A DNA stretch of 64,000 nucleotides from CAYWMY01 sp046352935. Lineage in GTDB: Bacteria > Pseudomonadota > Gammaproteobacteria > Steroidobacterales > Steroidobacteraceae. Position numbers and translations under genes: made by a program. Shown here piece after piece: positions 1 to 9,157 of this stretch; position 1 is the first letter of the stretch, and every line of letters starts with the position of its first letter. The stretch covers positions 62,001 through 126,000 of the forward strand of contig JAXMGR010000008.1 in assembly GCA_046352935.1 (NCBI GenBank). Direction: 5' to 3'. The notes under the pieces are model-generated. The model was given only the letters and a program-made list of their open reading frames with translations, did no database searches and was not told the DNA's origin.

Positions 1-2
1 AC

Positions 3-944
3 ATCGGCGGACCCGTGGTCATCGTCGGCCTGCCGCGCACGGGCACGACGCTCCTGCAGCGCATCCTCAGCTGCGATCCGCGCTTCCACCCGCTCCTCTG
101 GTGGGAGACCCGCTATCCGGTGCCGCTGCTCGACCCACGCACGGGCGTCGATGTGCGCATCGGCCGGGCCCGGGCCGAGGTGCAGGCTATGCTCGATGCG
201 AATCCCGCCCTGCTCGCCATCCATCCCTTCGACGCCACGGCCGCCGACGAGGAAGGCATGCTGCTCGAGCATTCCTTCCAGAGCTTCTTCGATGCCTATG
301 CCGACATTCCCGGCTACACGGCCTGGATGTGGGCGCACGACCAGACGCCGGCCTACCTGCACCTGAAGCGCATGCTCAGGTTCCTGCAGTGGCAGAAGCG
401 CCAGCGTGGCGAGCCCGCCCGACCGTGGGTGCTGAAGACGCCGCACCATCTGCGGCAGATCGACGTGCTGTTCGAGGTCTTTCCCGGCACGCGCGTCATC
501 CAGACGCACCGCGATCCGCTGGAGACCATCCCCTCCATCGCCAGTTTCACGCATGCCCTGTGGCAGCTCTACATGGAGGCGCCCGACCCGGCCCGCGCCG
601 GTCGTCAGTGGTCCGCGATCTGGGCCCGGAGCATCGCGGACACCCAGCGCTACCGCGAGAGCCGGGACCCGGCGCGCTTCTTCGATGTCTGGTTCGCCGA
701 CACGCTGAGCAGACCGATCGAGGTGATCCGGGCGATCTACGACTATCTCGGGCTCTCCTTCCCGCAACGAACGCGGCAACGGATGGAATCTTTTCTCGGC
801 GCGAACCGGCGCGAGAACCGCCCGCTGCACGACTACACGTTCGATCATTTCGGCCTGAGCGAAGCGCAGATCGAACGGGATTTCTCAGCCTACCGGCAGC
901 GCCACATCCTGCCTCGCCGGACCAGAGCGCAACGGACCCGTTGA
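3..944 (+). CDS. Sulfotransferase-family protein (5' partial)
   Basis: The frame is already open at the window edge, so the N-terminus is missing. The P-loop-like segment GLPRTGTTLLQ lies at the very start, whereas the paralogue at 53417-54673 has it at residues 116-125, so about 110 residues are probably lost. A second family motif, HRDPLETIPS, follows near base 515. Members bind PAPS and move sulfate to an alcohol or amine, but this sulfotransferase_3-like branch is largely uncharacterised and its substrate is unknown. The stop lies 11 bases before an SDR, suggesting one transcript. The family call is firm and the activity is not. Confidence 0.8.
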   Translation: MGGPVVIVGLPRTGTTLLQRILSCDPRFHPLLWWETRYPVPLLDPRTGVDVRIGRARAEVQAMLDANPALLAIHPFDATAADEEGMLLEHSFQSFFDAYADIPGYTAWMWAHDQTPAYLHLKRMLRFLQWQKRQRGEPARPWVLKTPHHLRQIDVLFEVFPGTRVIQTHRDPLETIPSIASFTHALWQLYMEAPDPARAGRQWSAIWARSIADTQRYRESRDPARFFDVWFADTLSRPIEVIRAIYDYLGLSFPQRTRQRMESFLGANRRENRPLHDYTFDHFGLSEAQIERDFSAYRQRHILPRRTRAQRTR

Positions 945-955
945 AGGACCACGCC

Positions 956-1744
956 ATGCTCCTGCAGAACAGAGTCGTCATCATCTCCGGCATCGGTCCG
1001 GGTCTCGGCAGCAAGCTGGCCATCGAGGCGGCGCGCGAAGGCGCGCGGGTGGTCGTCGCCGCACGCACGGCGGGCCGCCTGGACGAGACCGAGCGGCGGA
1101 TGCAGACCGTGGCGCCGGGATGCGAGGTACTCAAACAGCCCACCGACATCAACGAGCGCAGCCAGTGCCAGCGGCTGGTCGCTGCCGCCGTGGCCCGCTT
1201 CGGCCGCATCGATGGCCTCGTCAACAGCGCCTATCTGCACGGCGATTTCGGGTCCGTGCTGGATGCCGACCTCGACGACTGGCGGCGCAGCTTCGAGACC
1301 AACGTGGTCGGTACCATGAACCTCACGCTGGAGACCGTGGCGGCGATGAGGCAGAGCGGCGGCGGCGCCATCGCCATGATCAACACCATGGCCACGCGCA
1401 AGCCGTTTCCCGGCGAGGCGGGCTATGCCGCCTCCAAGGGAGCCCTGTCGGTCGCCACGAAGTATCTCGCTCGCGAAGCCGGCCGTCACAACATCCGCGT
1501 CAACAGCGTGCACCCGGGCTGGATGTGGGGCGCGCCGGTGCAGGACTACGTCAGGTCGGCCGCAGCGGCGCGCCAGGTCAGCGAGGACGAGATCGTCAGG
1601 CCGATCGCCGCCGGCATGGCCCTCGGGCGCATCGTCACGGACGACGAGGTGGCGCGGGTCGCGCTGTTCCTGGTCTCCGACTACTCGACCGCGATGACCG
1701 GCGCCGTCGTCGACGCCAACGGCGGCGAGTTCATCGCCGTGTGA
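956..1744 (+). CDS. Short-chain dehydrogenase/reductase
   Basis: A 262-residue SDR. The ATG at 956 has AAGGA eight bases upstream; longer in-frame extensions overlap the sulfotransferase-family gene and were rejected. The nucleotide-binding loop reads SGIGPGLG (residues 11-18) instead of the usual TGxxxGxG. The catalytic Tyr157 and Lys161 are present in YAASK. Thr144 stands where the catalytic Ser usually is, and the NNAG motif is altered to NSAY. It probably oxidises or reduces a hydroxyl/keto group on the steroid nucleus or an acyl-CoA; position and direction cannot be read from sequence. It follows the sulfotransferase-family gene closely and converges on the acyl-CoA dehydrogenase at 1790. 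Confidence 0.82.
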   Translation: MLLQNRVVIISGIGPGLGSKLAIEAAREGARVVVAARTAGRLDETERRMQTVAPGCEVLKQPTDINERSQCQRLVAAAVARFGRIDGLVNSAYLHGDFGSVLDADLDDWRRSFETNVVGTMNLTLETVAAMRQSGGGAIAMINTMATRKPFPGEAGYAASKGALSVATKYLAREAGRHNIRVNSVHPGWMWGAPVQDYVRSAAAARQVSEDEIVRPIAAGMALGRIVTDDEVARVALFLVSDYSTAMTGAVVDANGGEFIAV

Positions 1745-1789
1745 GCCGGATCCGCAGCCGCATCGCGGCGCCGCCGCCGCACCTCAGCA

Positions 1790-3010
1790 TCACAGTTCCC
1801 GGAACGGCGTCTGCCGGTCGGTGCGGATCTCGCCCGGCAGGCCGAGTACCCGCTCGGCGATGACGTTCCTGAGGATCTCGTCCGTGCCGCCGGCCAGACG
1901 GATGCCGGGCGCCGACAGCCAGAGCCGCTGCATGAAGCTCCATTCGCTGCCCAGTTCCTGATGGCCGAGGCTGCCCTCGGGGCCGGCGAGTTCCAGTGCG
2001 AAACCCGCGATGTCGAGGATGCCCCGTCCCGCCACCAGCTTGAGGATGGACATCTCGGGACCGGGGGTCCTGCCCTTCGACAGCGCCGTGATCCCGCGCG
2101 CGACGATCAGTTCGATGCCGTGCTGGCTCAGGAAAGCGTCGGCGATGCGCGCCCGCACCCGCTCGTCCTCGATGGCGGGCCGGCCGTCCCAGCTCGCCTT
2201 CCGGGCCAGTTCGATCAGGCTGCGATGGAGTCGCGTCGGCAGGCTGCCGCCGACCGCCAGCCGCTCGTGCATCAGCGTGCTCAGCATGACCTTCCAGCCG
2301 CCGCACTCCGGTCCGAGGCGATGACTGTCCGGAATGCGCACGTCGCTGAAGAACACCTCGTTGAACTCGGACTCCCCCGACATCTGGTGGATCGGGCGGA
2401 TCTCGATGCCGGGCGCGCGCATGTCCACGATGAACATGGTCAGGCCTTCCTGCTTCGGCCGGTCCCAGTCGCTGCGCGCGAGCAGGATGCCGAAGTCACA
2501 GAAGTGGGCCCCGGATGTCCACACCTTCTGGCCGTTGATGCGCCACTCGTCGCCCTGCCGTTCGGCGCGCGTGCGGATGCCGCCCGTGTCCGACCCGGCG
2601 GCCGGTTCGGAGAACAGCTGGCACCAGATGTCCTCGCCGGCGAGGCCGCGCGGCAGGTAACGCGCCTTCAGTTCCGGCGCGGCCCAGGTGGCGACCGTCG
2701 GCAGGCACTGGCCGAGGCTGTTCTCGAACACCATCCGCGGGACGAGGAACGCTTCCTCCTCCTGGCTGTAGATGACCTGCTGCATCGCGGTCCCGCCCAT
2801 CCCGCCCACCTCCCTGGGCCAGGTGATCGCCGCATAGCCCGCAGCCGCCTTCCTGCGCTGCCAGGCCTTGGCGGCGGCGATCCGCTCCGCGTCGGACATG
2901 CCCTCGCCGAAGCGCTGGTCCTCGTTCTGCCGCCGCGCGGCATGCTCGTCCAGCCAGGCGCGCACCTCGGCGCGGAACACGGCCTCTTCCGGGGTATCAC
3001 CGAAATCCAT
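1790..3010 (-). CDS. Acyl-CoA dehydrogenase, catalytic (alpha-type) subunit
   Basis: A 406-residue FAD-dependent acyl-CoA dehydrogenase that would introduce an alpha,beta double bond into a steroid-CoA. The C-terminal flavin loop reads GGTDEI, so the MCAD-type Glu is absent. A Glu about residue 247 in HERLAVGG aligns with the helix-G catalytic Glu of isovaleryl-CoA dehydrogenase. The gene lies 12 bases downstream of a shorter dehydrogenase that lacks both Glu positions. In actinobacterial steroid degraders such pairs form alpha2beta2 enzymes with one active site per heterodimer (established for ChsE1-ChsE2). I infer the same here. It is the last gene of the operon 1790-13072. Confidence 0.9.
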   Translation of the reverse strand: MDFGDTPEEAVFRAEVRAWLDEHAARRQNEDQRFGEGMSDAERIAAAKAWQRRKAAAGYAAITWPREVGGMGGTAMQQVIYSQEEEAFLVPRMVFENSLGQCLPTVATWAAPELKARYLPRGLAGEDIWCQLFSEPAAGSDTGGIRTRAERQGDEWRINGQKVWTSGAHFCDFGILLARSDWDRPKQEGLTMFIVDMRAPGIEIRPIHQMSGESEFNEVFFSDVRIPDSHRLGPECGGWKVMLSTLMHERLAVGGSLPTRLHRSLIELARKASWDGRPAIEDERVRARIADAFLSQHGIELIVARGITALSKGRTPGPEMSILKLVAGRGILDIAGFALELAGPEGSLGHQELGSEWSFMQRLWLSAPGIRLAGGTDEILRNVIAERVLGLPGEIRTDRQTPFREL

Positions 3011-3022
3011 CGCCCGTTCCGC

Positions 3023-4114
3023 TCACGCGGCCTCCTTCACGAGTTCGTCCGCGAGCTGGCCGCGCCACGCGTGCTCGCTGCCGATCAGCTGCCCGAGGGA
3101 ACGCGCGCGACGCAGGTAGAGATGACAATCCATTTCCCAGGTGAAGCCGATCCCGCCATGGATCTCGATGGCTTCCTCGGCAGCGAAATTGAAGGCCGTG
3201 GTCGCCGCCACCCGCGCCGCGGCGGCGGCCAGCGGCAGTTCAGCTGCAGTCGAGGACAACGCCCAGGCGCCGTAGCAGGCGTGTGCGCGCGCCAGCTCGA
3301 TCCGCGTGTAGATGTCGGCCATCCTGTGCTTCAGCGCCTGGAATCCGCCGATCTGGCGGCCGAAGGCCTTGCGCTCCAGCGAGTAGTCGCGCGCGATCTC
3401 CAGGATGCGCGCGGCACCGCCGACCTGTTCGAAGGCGAGCAGCACCGCGGCGCCGTTCAGAACCCGCGCCGCAACGGCATGCGCCGGCGCGCCGCCGGCG
3501 AGGCTCTCGGCCGGAGTGGCAACGAACGTGAGTTCGGCGCAGGGGCGGGTCGGATCCAGCGACACCTGCGTGCGGCGCATCACGCCCGGTCCCGCGAGAT
3601 CGACCAGGACCAACGCATCGCCCGCCCGCAGCACCGCGAGACCTGCAACGCCACCGTCGGGCACTGCGACGATGCGGCCCGTGAGCGAACCGCCGTCGAA
3701 GTGCAGTGCCGGCGCCGCGAGATAACGTTCCCGTCCGCCGAGCACAGCCGTGGCGATCACATCCCCCGCAGCCAGGCGTGGCAGCCAGCGCGCCTTCTGC
3801 GCCTCGCTGCCGCCGTGGCGCAGCGCTTCGGCCGCGAGGTAGAAACTGGAGGAGAGGGGCACCGCGGCCAGGTGCCGGCCGGCCTCCTCCGCCACGAGAC
3901 AGAGTTCGAGATAGCCGAGACCGGCGCCACCGCAGGACTCGGGCAAGGCCGCCGTCGCGGCGCCCGTGTCGAGCAGACCGCGCCACACCGGCTCGCAGTA
4001 GGCGGCCTGGCCCGCCAGCACCTTGCGCACTTCCGCAGAAGTGCTGGTCCGGGCCAGCATCCGGCGTACCTCCTGCTGCAGGTCGCGCTGTTCGTCCGAG
4101 AAATCGAAATTCAC
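3023..4114 (-). CDS. Acyl-CoA dehydrogenase, beta-type partner subunit
   Basis: A 363-residue acyl-CoA dehydrogenase. I chose the GTG at 4114 (VNFDFSDEQ), where homologues usually begin; an ATG 51 bases upstream is possible. The flavin-binding helix ERKAFGRQIG and the C-terminal GGIGFTWE motif are present. The helix-G Glu position is Ala and the MCAD-type Glu is also missing, so the protein probably cannot act alone. It immediately precedes the larger dehydrogenase at 1790-3010 and is best read as its non-catalytic partner. The gap of 66 bases to the sulfatase gene upstream holds nothing obvious. Confidence 0.85.
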   Translation of the reverse strand: MNFDFSDEQRDLQQEVRRMLARTSTSAEVRKVLAGQAAYCEPVWRGLLDTGAATAALPESCGGAGLGYLELCLVAEEAGRHLAAVPLSSSFYLAAEALRHGGSEAQKARWLPRLAAGDVIATAVLGGRERYLAAPALHFDGGSLTGRIVAVPDGGVAGLAVLRAGDALVLVDLAGPGVMRRTQVSLDPTRPCAELTFVATPAESLAGGAPAHAVAARVLNGAAVLLAFEQVGGAARILEIARDYSLERKAFGRQIGGFQALKHRMADIYTRIELARAHACYGAWALSSTAAELPLAAAAARVAATTAFNFAAEEAIEIHGGIGFTWEMDCHLYLRRARSLGQLIGSEHAWRGQLADELVKEAA

Positions 4115-4180
4115 GGTCTGATTCCTGTCATGAGATCCGCGCGAGATCCGCTCGGGTCGAGCCACACGGTTGCGGCTCTT

Positions 4181-5725
4181 TCATGTACCGCCCGGGCGCA
4201 GCGAGCCGCCGGACTGGCGCGGCGGGAAGTCCTTCAGCGACTGGAAATGCGCCTTCAGCACGTCCTGCACCTGTCCGCCCCAGGCGACTCCCAGACGCAT
4301 CGCCATTTCCTCGGATTTCCAGCCGTCGCGCTGTTCGAACGGATCCATCCGCAGGTTGAAGACCGTCGCCGCCGGCTTCAGGTAGTCGAAGAACCCGCTG
4401 CGCGTGCGGAAGTGGGACTTCCACGGCCCGATGCGGATCGCGGTCGGCCGCGGATCGTTCTCGTTGTAGTAGATGAAGGTATTGCGCGCCGACGGCGCAT
4501 CGCCGGTCCAGTGCGCGAGATTGTCGACGCCGTCGATGTACACGTGGTGGCTCTGCACGAGCTGCTGCGCGACGTTCGGGATGCCGGCAGCCGCCGCGAG
4601 GGTCGTGAACAGATCGTAGTTGGCCTGGATGCCGTTGCTCACCCTGCCGGGCCTGATCGCCGCCGGCCAGCGGATCAGCAGCGGCACGCGGACGCCGCCT
4701 TCCCAGGTGGTCGCCTTCTCCCCGCGGAACGGCGTGGTGCCACCGTCCGGATACCACGACGACATCGCGCCGTTGTCGGAAGTGAAGAGCACGATGGTGT
4801 TCTGGTCGATCTTCATTTCCTTCAACAGATCCAGCAGACGCCCGACCTGCATGTCCAGTTCGATCATCCCGCTTCCGAAGACGTCGAAAGACGATGAGTA
4901 CTTCGCTGCCAGCTGGCGGTGCTCCGGACGCAGATGTGTGTAGATGTGCATTCGCGTCGGGGCGAACCAGACGAAGAACGGCACGCCGTCCTTGACCGCT
5001 CCGCGCATGAACTTCGCGGCGCGGGACTCGAACTCCTCGTCGACCGTCTCCATGCGCTTCGGATCGAGCGGACCCGTGTCCCTGCAGACCTGCCGACCGA
5101 CCCGCCCGTGGCGGCCGTCGGTGGTCTCGTCGTCGCGCTCGCTGGCCCGGCAGTCCAGGACCCCGCGCGGCCGGTAGCGCTGATCGAATCCCGCGTCCTG
5201 CGGCCACTCGCCCCGGAAAGGCTCCTCCTCGCTGTTCAGGTGGTAGAGGTTGCCGTAGAACTCGTCGAAGCCGTGCACGGTCGGCAGGTGCTCGTTGCGA
5301 TCCCCGAGGTGGTTCTTACCGAACTGGCCGCTGCGATAGCCGCGCTCCTTAAGCACCTCGGCCAGCGTGGGATCCCGCTTGTCGATGCCGACCGGCGAGC
5401 CGGGCAGTCCGACCGTGGTCAGGCCCGTGCGGATCGGCATCTGGCCGGTGATGAACGCGGCTCGGCCCGGCGTGCAGCTCGGCTCGGCGTAGTGATCCGT
5501 GAACAGCATCCCCTCGCGGGCGATCTGGTCGATGTTCGGGGTCGGCACCATCATGCCGTGCGAGTAGGCGCCGACGTTGGTGATGCCGACATCGTCGGCC
5601 ATGATCACGAGAATGTTCGGCCGGGCCGGCAGCGGCTTCGCGACCGGTCTGTCGGCGGCCCGGCCCATGGTGGCAAGCAGCAGACCGCCGATCAGGGTTC
5701 CGAGCATCGCGGGTTTCATGAACAT
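4181..5725 (-). CDS. Exported type I sulfatase (formylglycine-dependent)
   Basis: A 514-residue sulfatase that hydrolyses a sulfate ester. The start at 5725 has a strong GGAGGAG and gives a Sec-type signal peptide (residues 1 to about 23, hydrophobic core from residue 8, AxA-like end), so it should act in the periplasm. Metal-binding Asp residues lie in ADD (43-45). The formylglycine site is Cys84 in CTPGR, the canonical CxPxR motif. A maturase is needed and is not in the window. The fold reaches the usual GTTPF and NGIQANYD regions. It sits between a KstD-like dehydrogenase and an acyl-CoA dehydrogenase pair, suggesting a sulfated steroid as substrate (inference). Confidence 0.88.
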   Translation of the reverse strand: MFMKPAMLGTLIGGLLLATMGRAADRPVAKPLPARPNILVIMADDVGITNVGAYSHGMMVPTPNIDQIAREGMLFTDHYAEPSCTPGRAAFITGQMPIRTGLTTVGLPGSPVGIDKRDPTLAEVLKERGYRSGQFGKNHLGDRNEHLPTVHGFDEFYGNLYHLNSEEEPFRGEWPQDAGFDQRYRPRGVLDCRASERDDETTDGRHGRVGRQVCRDTGPLDPKRMETVDEEFESRAAKFMRGAVKDGVPFFVWFAPTRMHIYTHLRPEHRQLAAKYSSSFDVFGSGMIELDMQVGRLLDLLKEMKIDQNTIVLFTSDNGAMSSWYPDGGTTPFRGEKATTWEGGVRVPLLIRWPAAIRPGRVSNGIQANYDLFTTLAAAAGIPNVAQQLVQSHHVYIDGVDNLAHWTGDAPSARNTFIYYNENDPRPTAIRIGPWKSHFRTRSGFFDYLKPAATVFNLRMDPFEQRDGWKSEEMAMRLGVAWGGQVQDVLKAHFQSLKDFPPRQSGGSLRPGGT

Positions 5726-5827
5726 CGCCTTCTCCTCCCGATTCAGAACGAAGCCCGGCGTCGGTCGTGCCCGGCAGCCCGGCCGTTCGGGCACCGCGAT
5801 CCACTGTAGTGTCGGCACCAGGCCGAC

Positions 5828-7528
5828 TCATCGTCCGACAGGACGAGCGATCTCCGCCAGGTGCTGGACGGCGCGGAAGCCGAAGACCATCGCGGGCCCG
5901 ATGGTGCCGCCGGCACCCGCATAGGCCCGCCCCAGCGCCGCGGCCGAATTGTTGCCGATGCAGTACAGGCCCGCGATCGGCTCGTCGTTCCGGTCCAGCA
6001 CCTGGGCGTGTTCGTTGATCGCCGGCCCACCCTTGGTCCCGGTATCGCTGGGCAACACCTTGACCGCGTAATAGGGCGCGGTGTCGATCGCCGCCAGGCA
6101 CGGGTTCGGCTTGCGGCGCTTGTCGGCCCAGTAACGGTCGTGCGGATTCTCGCCGCGATGGAAGTCGAGATCGATCCCGGTGGCCGCGTACTCGTTGTTG
6201 CGCCGGATGGATTCCGCCAGCCCCTCGGGTGCGACACCGATCTGGCGCGCGAGTCCTTCGATGCTGTCGTCCTTGAAGACAAACGTGCCCAGCCAGTCCT
6301 TCGGGATCCTGCTGTCCGGGAACATCACCGCGGGCATGAGCGGACCCATCGCACAGTCCTTGCGAAAGCGGGCGTCGAAAACGAACCAGGCGGGAATGCC
6401 GCCGCCGTTCTTCCCGTGCTCCTCGTACATCGCCGTCTGGAAGCGGTCATAGGACAGCGCCTCGTTCACGAAACGGCGGCCCGCATGATTGACGGCGATG
6501 AACCCTCCCATCCCGCGCTCGACGAACACGGGCTGCTGCCCCTGGGGCGCGGCCGGAGACGGTACGGAGGGTGTGCCCCAGAGCAGATCCATGTTGGCCA
6601 GCCGCGCACCGATGGCCTCGGCAGCGCGAATGGTGTCGCCGGTATTGATGTCCGGGGGCGTCGAAGACCATTCCTGGCGACTCGGCTGCGGCAGATGGCG
6701 ATCGCGCATCTGCTGGTTGCGTTCGAAACCACCCGCCGCCAGCACCACGCCGCGACGCGCGCGCAATGTGACCGGCCGGCCGCTGCGCCGGGCCACGAGG
6801 CCGGTGATGCGCCCGCCTTCGTGGCACAAGGACTCCAGCGGGCAGTCCAGCCAGAGCGGGATGCCGCGGATCATCATCGAGTGCCGCAGCGCCCCGATCA
6901 GCGCGTTGCCGAGACAGAGTCTCCGGTCGCGCCGGTTCTTCAGGCGCCACGGGTAGTCGAGGTGGTAGCGCCCCAGGGTCTTGAGGGTGAGCCACAGCCA
7001 GCCGCGCCCCCGGGTCGCGAGCGTGTTGGACTCCGAGGCCATCATGCCGATCCCCATCAGAGTCGTGCCGGGATGCGGGGCACGCAGTCGGGCGAGTTCG
7101 TCGCCGAGACGGGCGCCGTCGAAGGGCAGCGGCTCCATGCTGCGCCCGCCCGGCGCCGCGCCGGGCATTTCCTGGTAATAGTCCGGGTAGTCCGGGCAGG
7201 CGCGATAGCGCAGCGAAGTCTTCTCGTTCACGTAGCGCACCATCTCGCGTGCGCTGTCGAGATAGGCCCGTACCATCGCGTCCGCCGCGGTATCGCCCAC
7301 CGCCGCCGTGAGGTAGGCATGCGCCGACGGGTAGTCGTCCTCGATCTGGTCATTGAGCGGGATCCAGACCACACCTCCCGAGGTCGCCGAGGTCCCGCCG
7401 TACTGGTCGCTCTTCTCGATCACCAGGACCTTCATGCCCAGATCGTGGGCCCGCACGGCGGCGAGCATCGCCCCGCCGCCGCTGCCGACCACGATGACGT
7501 CGTACGCGTCGTTCGAGTGTTCGCTCAC
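5828..7528 (-). CDS. FAD-dependent 3-ketosteroid dehydrogenase-like protein
   Basis: A 566-residue flavoprotein starting at a GTG with GGAG eight bases upstream. The FAD-binding GSGGGAMLAA is at residues 16-24. GGTSATSGGVVWIP follows at 44-57 and is typical of 3-ketosteroid delta1-dehydrogenases (KstD). Near the C-terminus Tyr535 lies in YAGAGGTIGP, matching the catalytic Tyr487 region of Rhodococcus KstD1. The family dehydrogenates ring A of 3-ketosteroids at C1-C2; delta4 dehydrogenases are close relatives. Neighbours are a sulfatase downstream and an acyl-CoA carboxylase subunit upstream. I am sure of the KstD superfamily but not of which ring bond is attacked. Confidence 0.85.
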   Translation of the reverse strand: MSEHSNDAYDVIVVGSGGGAMLAAVRAHDLGMKVLVIEKSDQYGGTSATSGGVVWIPLNDQIEDDYPSAHAYLTAAVGDTAADAMVRAYLDSAREMVRYVNEKTSLRYRACPDYPDYYQEMPGAAPGGRSMEPLPFDGARLGDELARLRAPHPGTTLMGIGMMASESNTLATRGRGWLWLTLKTLGRYHLDYPWRLKNRRDRRLCLGNALIGALRHSMMIRGIPLWLDCPLESLCHEGGRITGLVARRSGRPVTLRARRGVVLAAGGFERNQQMRDRHLPQPSRQEWSSTPPDINTGDTIRAAEAIGARLANMDLLWGTPSVPSPAAPQGQQPVFVERGMGGFIAVNHAGRRFVNEALSYDRFQTAMYEEHGKNGGGIPAWFVFDARFRKDCAMGPLMPAVMFPDSRIPKDWLGTFVFKDDSIEGLARQIGVAPEGLAESIRRNNEYAATGIDLDFHRGENPHDRYWADKRRKPNPCLAAIDTAPYYAVKVLPSDTGTKGGPAINEHAQVLDRNDEPIAGLYCIGNNSAAALGRAYAGAGGTIGPAMVFGFRAVQHLAEIARPVGR

Positions 7529-7647
7529 CGACTGTTCTCCGGTCCGGCTGGCCGATACGCTCGGCGAAGGCTGGAACGCTAGCGTGCCGCAACGCCGCCG
7601 CCATCCTCCGCTTGGACCAGATGCCATGCGCTCGACCGGACCTTCCC

Positions 7648-9141
7648 TCAGCGCCCCGCGGCGAGCTCCAGGCCGCGCAGCAGCACGTTGCGCAGGTCCC
7701 GCGGGTCGATGACGTCGTCATAGTTCATGCGGTCCGCCACCGGGTAGGCCCCGCCGGCCTGTTCGGCCTCGACGCGCCTGCGCGTCGCCTCGTCCAGCTT
7801 CGCCGTCGCCGCGACCGGCGCCACGGGCATGGCACCCAGCGTGACACCGGGGAACGCCAGGCTCAGGGTCTGGCCGTCGAAGGGATTCATGGCCATGATC
7901 GACGAGCCGAAGCCGAAGGCCTTGCGCAGCGTGACGTGGAACTTCGGTCCCCTGAGACGGTGCTGGGCGGCAAACATCCGTGCGGCGTGGCGCAGCGTCC
8001 CGTGGCGTTCGGCGGCCGTACCGCCCATGACCCCGGGGTTGTCGGCGAGGAAGACGACGGGCAGCCGGAAGGCGGCGGCGATCTCGAGGAAACGGCTGCC
8101 CTTGTCGGCGGCCGCCGCGTCGACGGTGCCGGCCAGGACGCCGGGCTCGTTGGCGACGATCGCGACGCTCTGCCCGCCCAGGCGGGCCAGCGCCGTGACG
8201 AGCGAGGCGCCATGGAGCGGCTGGACCTCGAACAGGCTGTCGCGATCGACGAGATGTTCGAGCACGCGGCGCATCGAATACGCGCGTCGCGGATCGGGGT
8301 CGACGAGGTCGAGGATGTCGTCGAGGCGGCGCGGACCGCTGTCGGATCCCGTCACGCGCGGGACCGCAGCATCCGCATTCGCTGGCAGGTACGAAAGATA
8401 GCGGCGGGCCTGCGCGATGGCTTCCTCGTCGTCCGCGGCCAGGTTGTGCACGACGCCCGACTGGCGGACGTGCACATCGGGACCGCCGAGAGCCTCCTTG
8501 CTCACCTCCTCGCCGATCGCGGCCTTGACGAGCGGCGGTCCTGCGGCGAACAGCGCGGCCTGCCGGGTCATGACCACGAAATCCGACAGCGGCGCGGTCA
8601 GCGCGCCGTGACCCGCGGAGGCACCGAGCACGAGGCAGACCAGCGGCACCTTCCCGGAGAGCTCAACGAGTCCCTGCAGGTCATTCGGGCGCCGTCCCGC
8701 ATGGCTGTTGGTCAGGCGGTGGCCCGCGCCCTCGAGCATGAACACCAGCGGCACCCGCTCCTGCGCCGCGAGCTGGGTCAGCCGGTAGCGCTTGTCCGCG
8801 GTGCCGTCACCGATCGAGCCACCGAGGACCGTGAAATCCTCCGCCGCGGCCAGTGCCGGCCGCCCGTCGATGCGGCCGAATCCCGCCACCAGACCATCCG
8901 CAGGCCGCGGCGCCTCGACGGGTGCGAGAGTGCCGACCAGAGCACCGATCTCGACGAAGCTGTCCGCATCGAACAGACGGGCGATGCGCTGACGCGCGTC
9001 GAGCCGGCCCGCGTCGTGCTGCTGTACCACGCGCCCGGCTCCACCCATCTCGCGGGCCAGCGCCTGGCGCCGCGCCAGTTCGTCGAGGAGCGGCGCCCAG
9101 GCGCCGATCTTCCCGGACCCGATTTCACCGCGCTTCGTCAT
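7648..9141 (-). CDS. Acyl-CoA carboxylase, carboxyltransferase subunit
   Basis: A 497-residue carboxyltransferase of the propionyl-/methylcrotonyl-CoA carboxylase beta family, about the usual 500-530 residues. The ATG at 9141 has GGAG six bases upstream. It would transfer a carboxyl group from biotin to an acyl-CoA, using two crotonase-fold halves. The motif GSIGDGTADK and the later NNPGVMGG-like segment (DNPGVMGGTAAE) fit the family. No biotin carboxylase or biotin carrier gene is in the window, so it must borrow one encoded elsewhere. A role with propionyl-CoA released from the side chain is plausible (inference). Confidence 0.85.
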   Translation of the reverse strand: MTKRGEIGSGKIGAWAPLLDELARRQALAREMGGAGRVVQQHDAGRLDARQRIARLFDADSFVEIGALVGTLAPVEAPRPADGLVAGFGRIDGRPALAAAEDFTVLGGSIGDGTADKRYRLTQLAAQERVPLVFMLEGAGHRLTNSHAGRRPNDLQGLVELSGKVPLVCLVLGASAGHGALTAPLSDFVVMTRQAALFAAGPPLVKAAIGEEVSKEALGGPDVHVRQSGVVHNLAADDEEAIAQARRYLSYLPANADAAVPRVTGSDSGPRRLDDILDLVDPDPRRAYSMRRVLEHLVDRDSLFEVQPLHGASLVTALARLGGQSVAIVANEPGVLAGTVDAAAADKGSRFLEIAAAFRLPVVFLADNPGVMGGTAAERHGTLRHAARMFAAQHRLRGPKFHVTLRKAFGFGSSIMAMNPFDGQTLSLAFPGVTLGAMPVAPVAATAKLDEATRRRVEAEQAGGAYPVADRMNYDDVIDPRDLRNVLLRGLELAAGR

Positions 9142-9157
9142 GTGCGCTCCTGGTCTC

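Noticed and set aside
1961..4897. A 978-codon open frame on the plus strand
   Set aside because: It runs antisense to two clear acyl-CoA dehydrogenases and into the sulfatase, and its translation is Arg/Ala/His-rich with no family motif. Such frames are common opposite high-GC genes. The same holds for 10832-13138 (+), 23498-26047 (+), 46330-48159 (+) and 58608-60716 (+).
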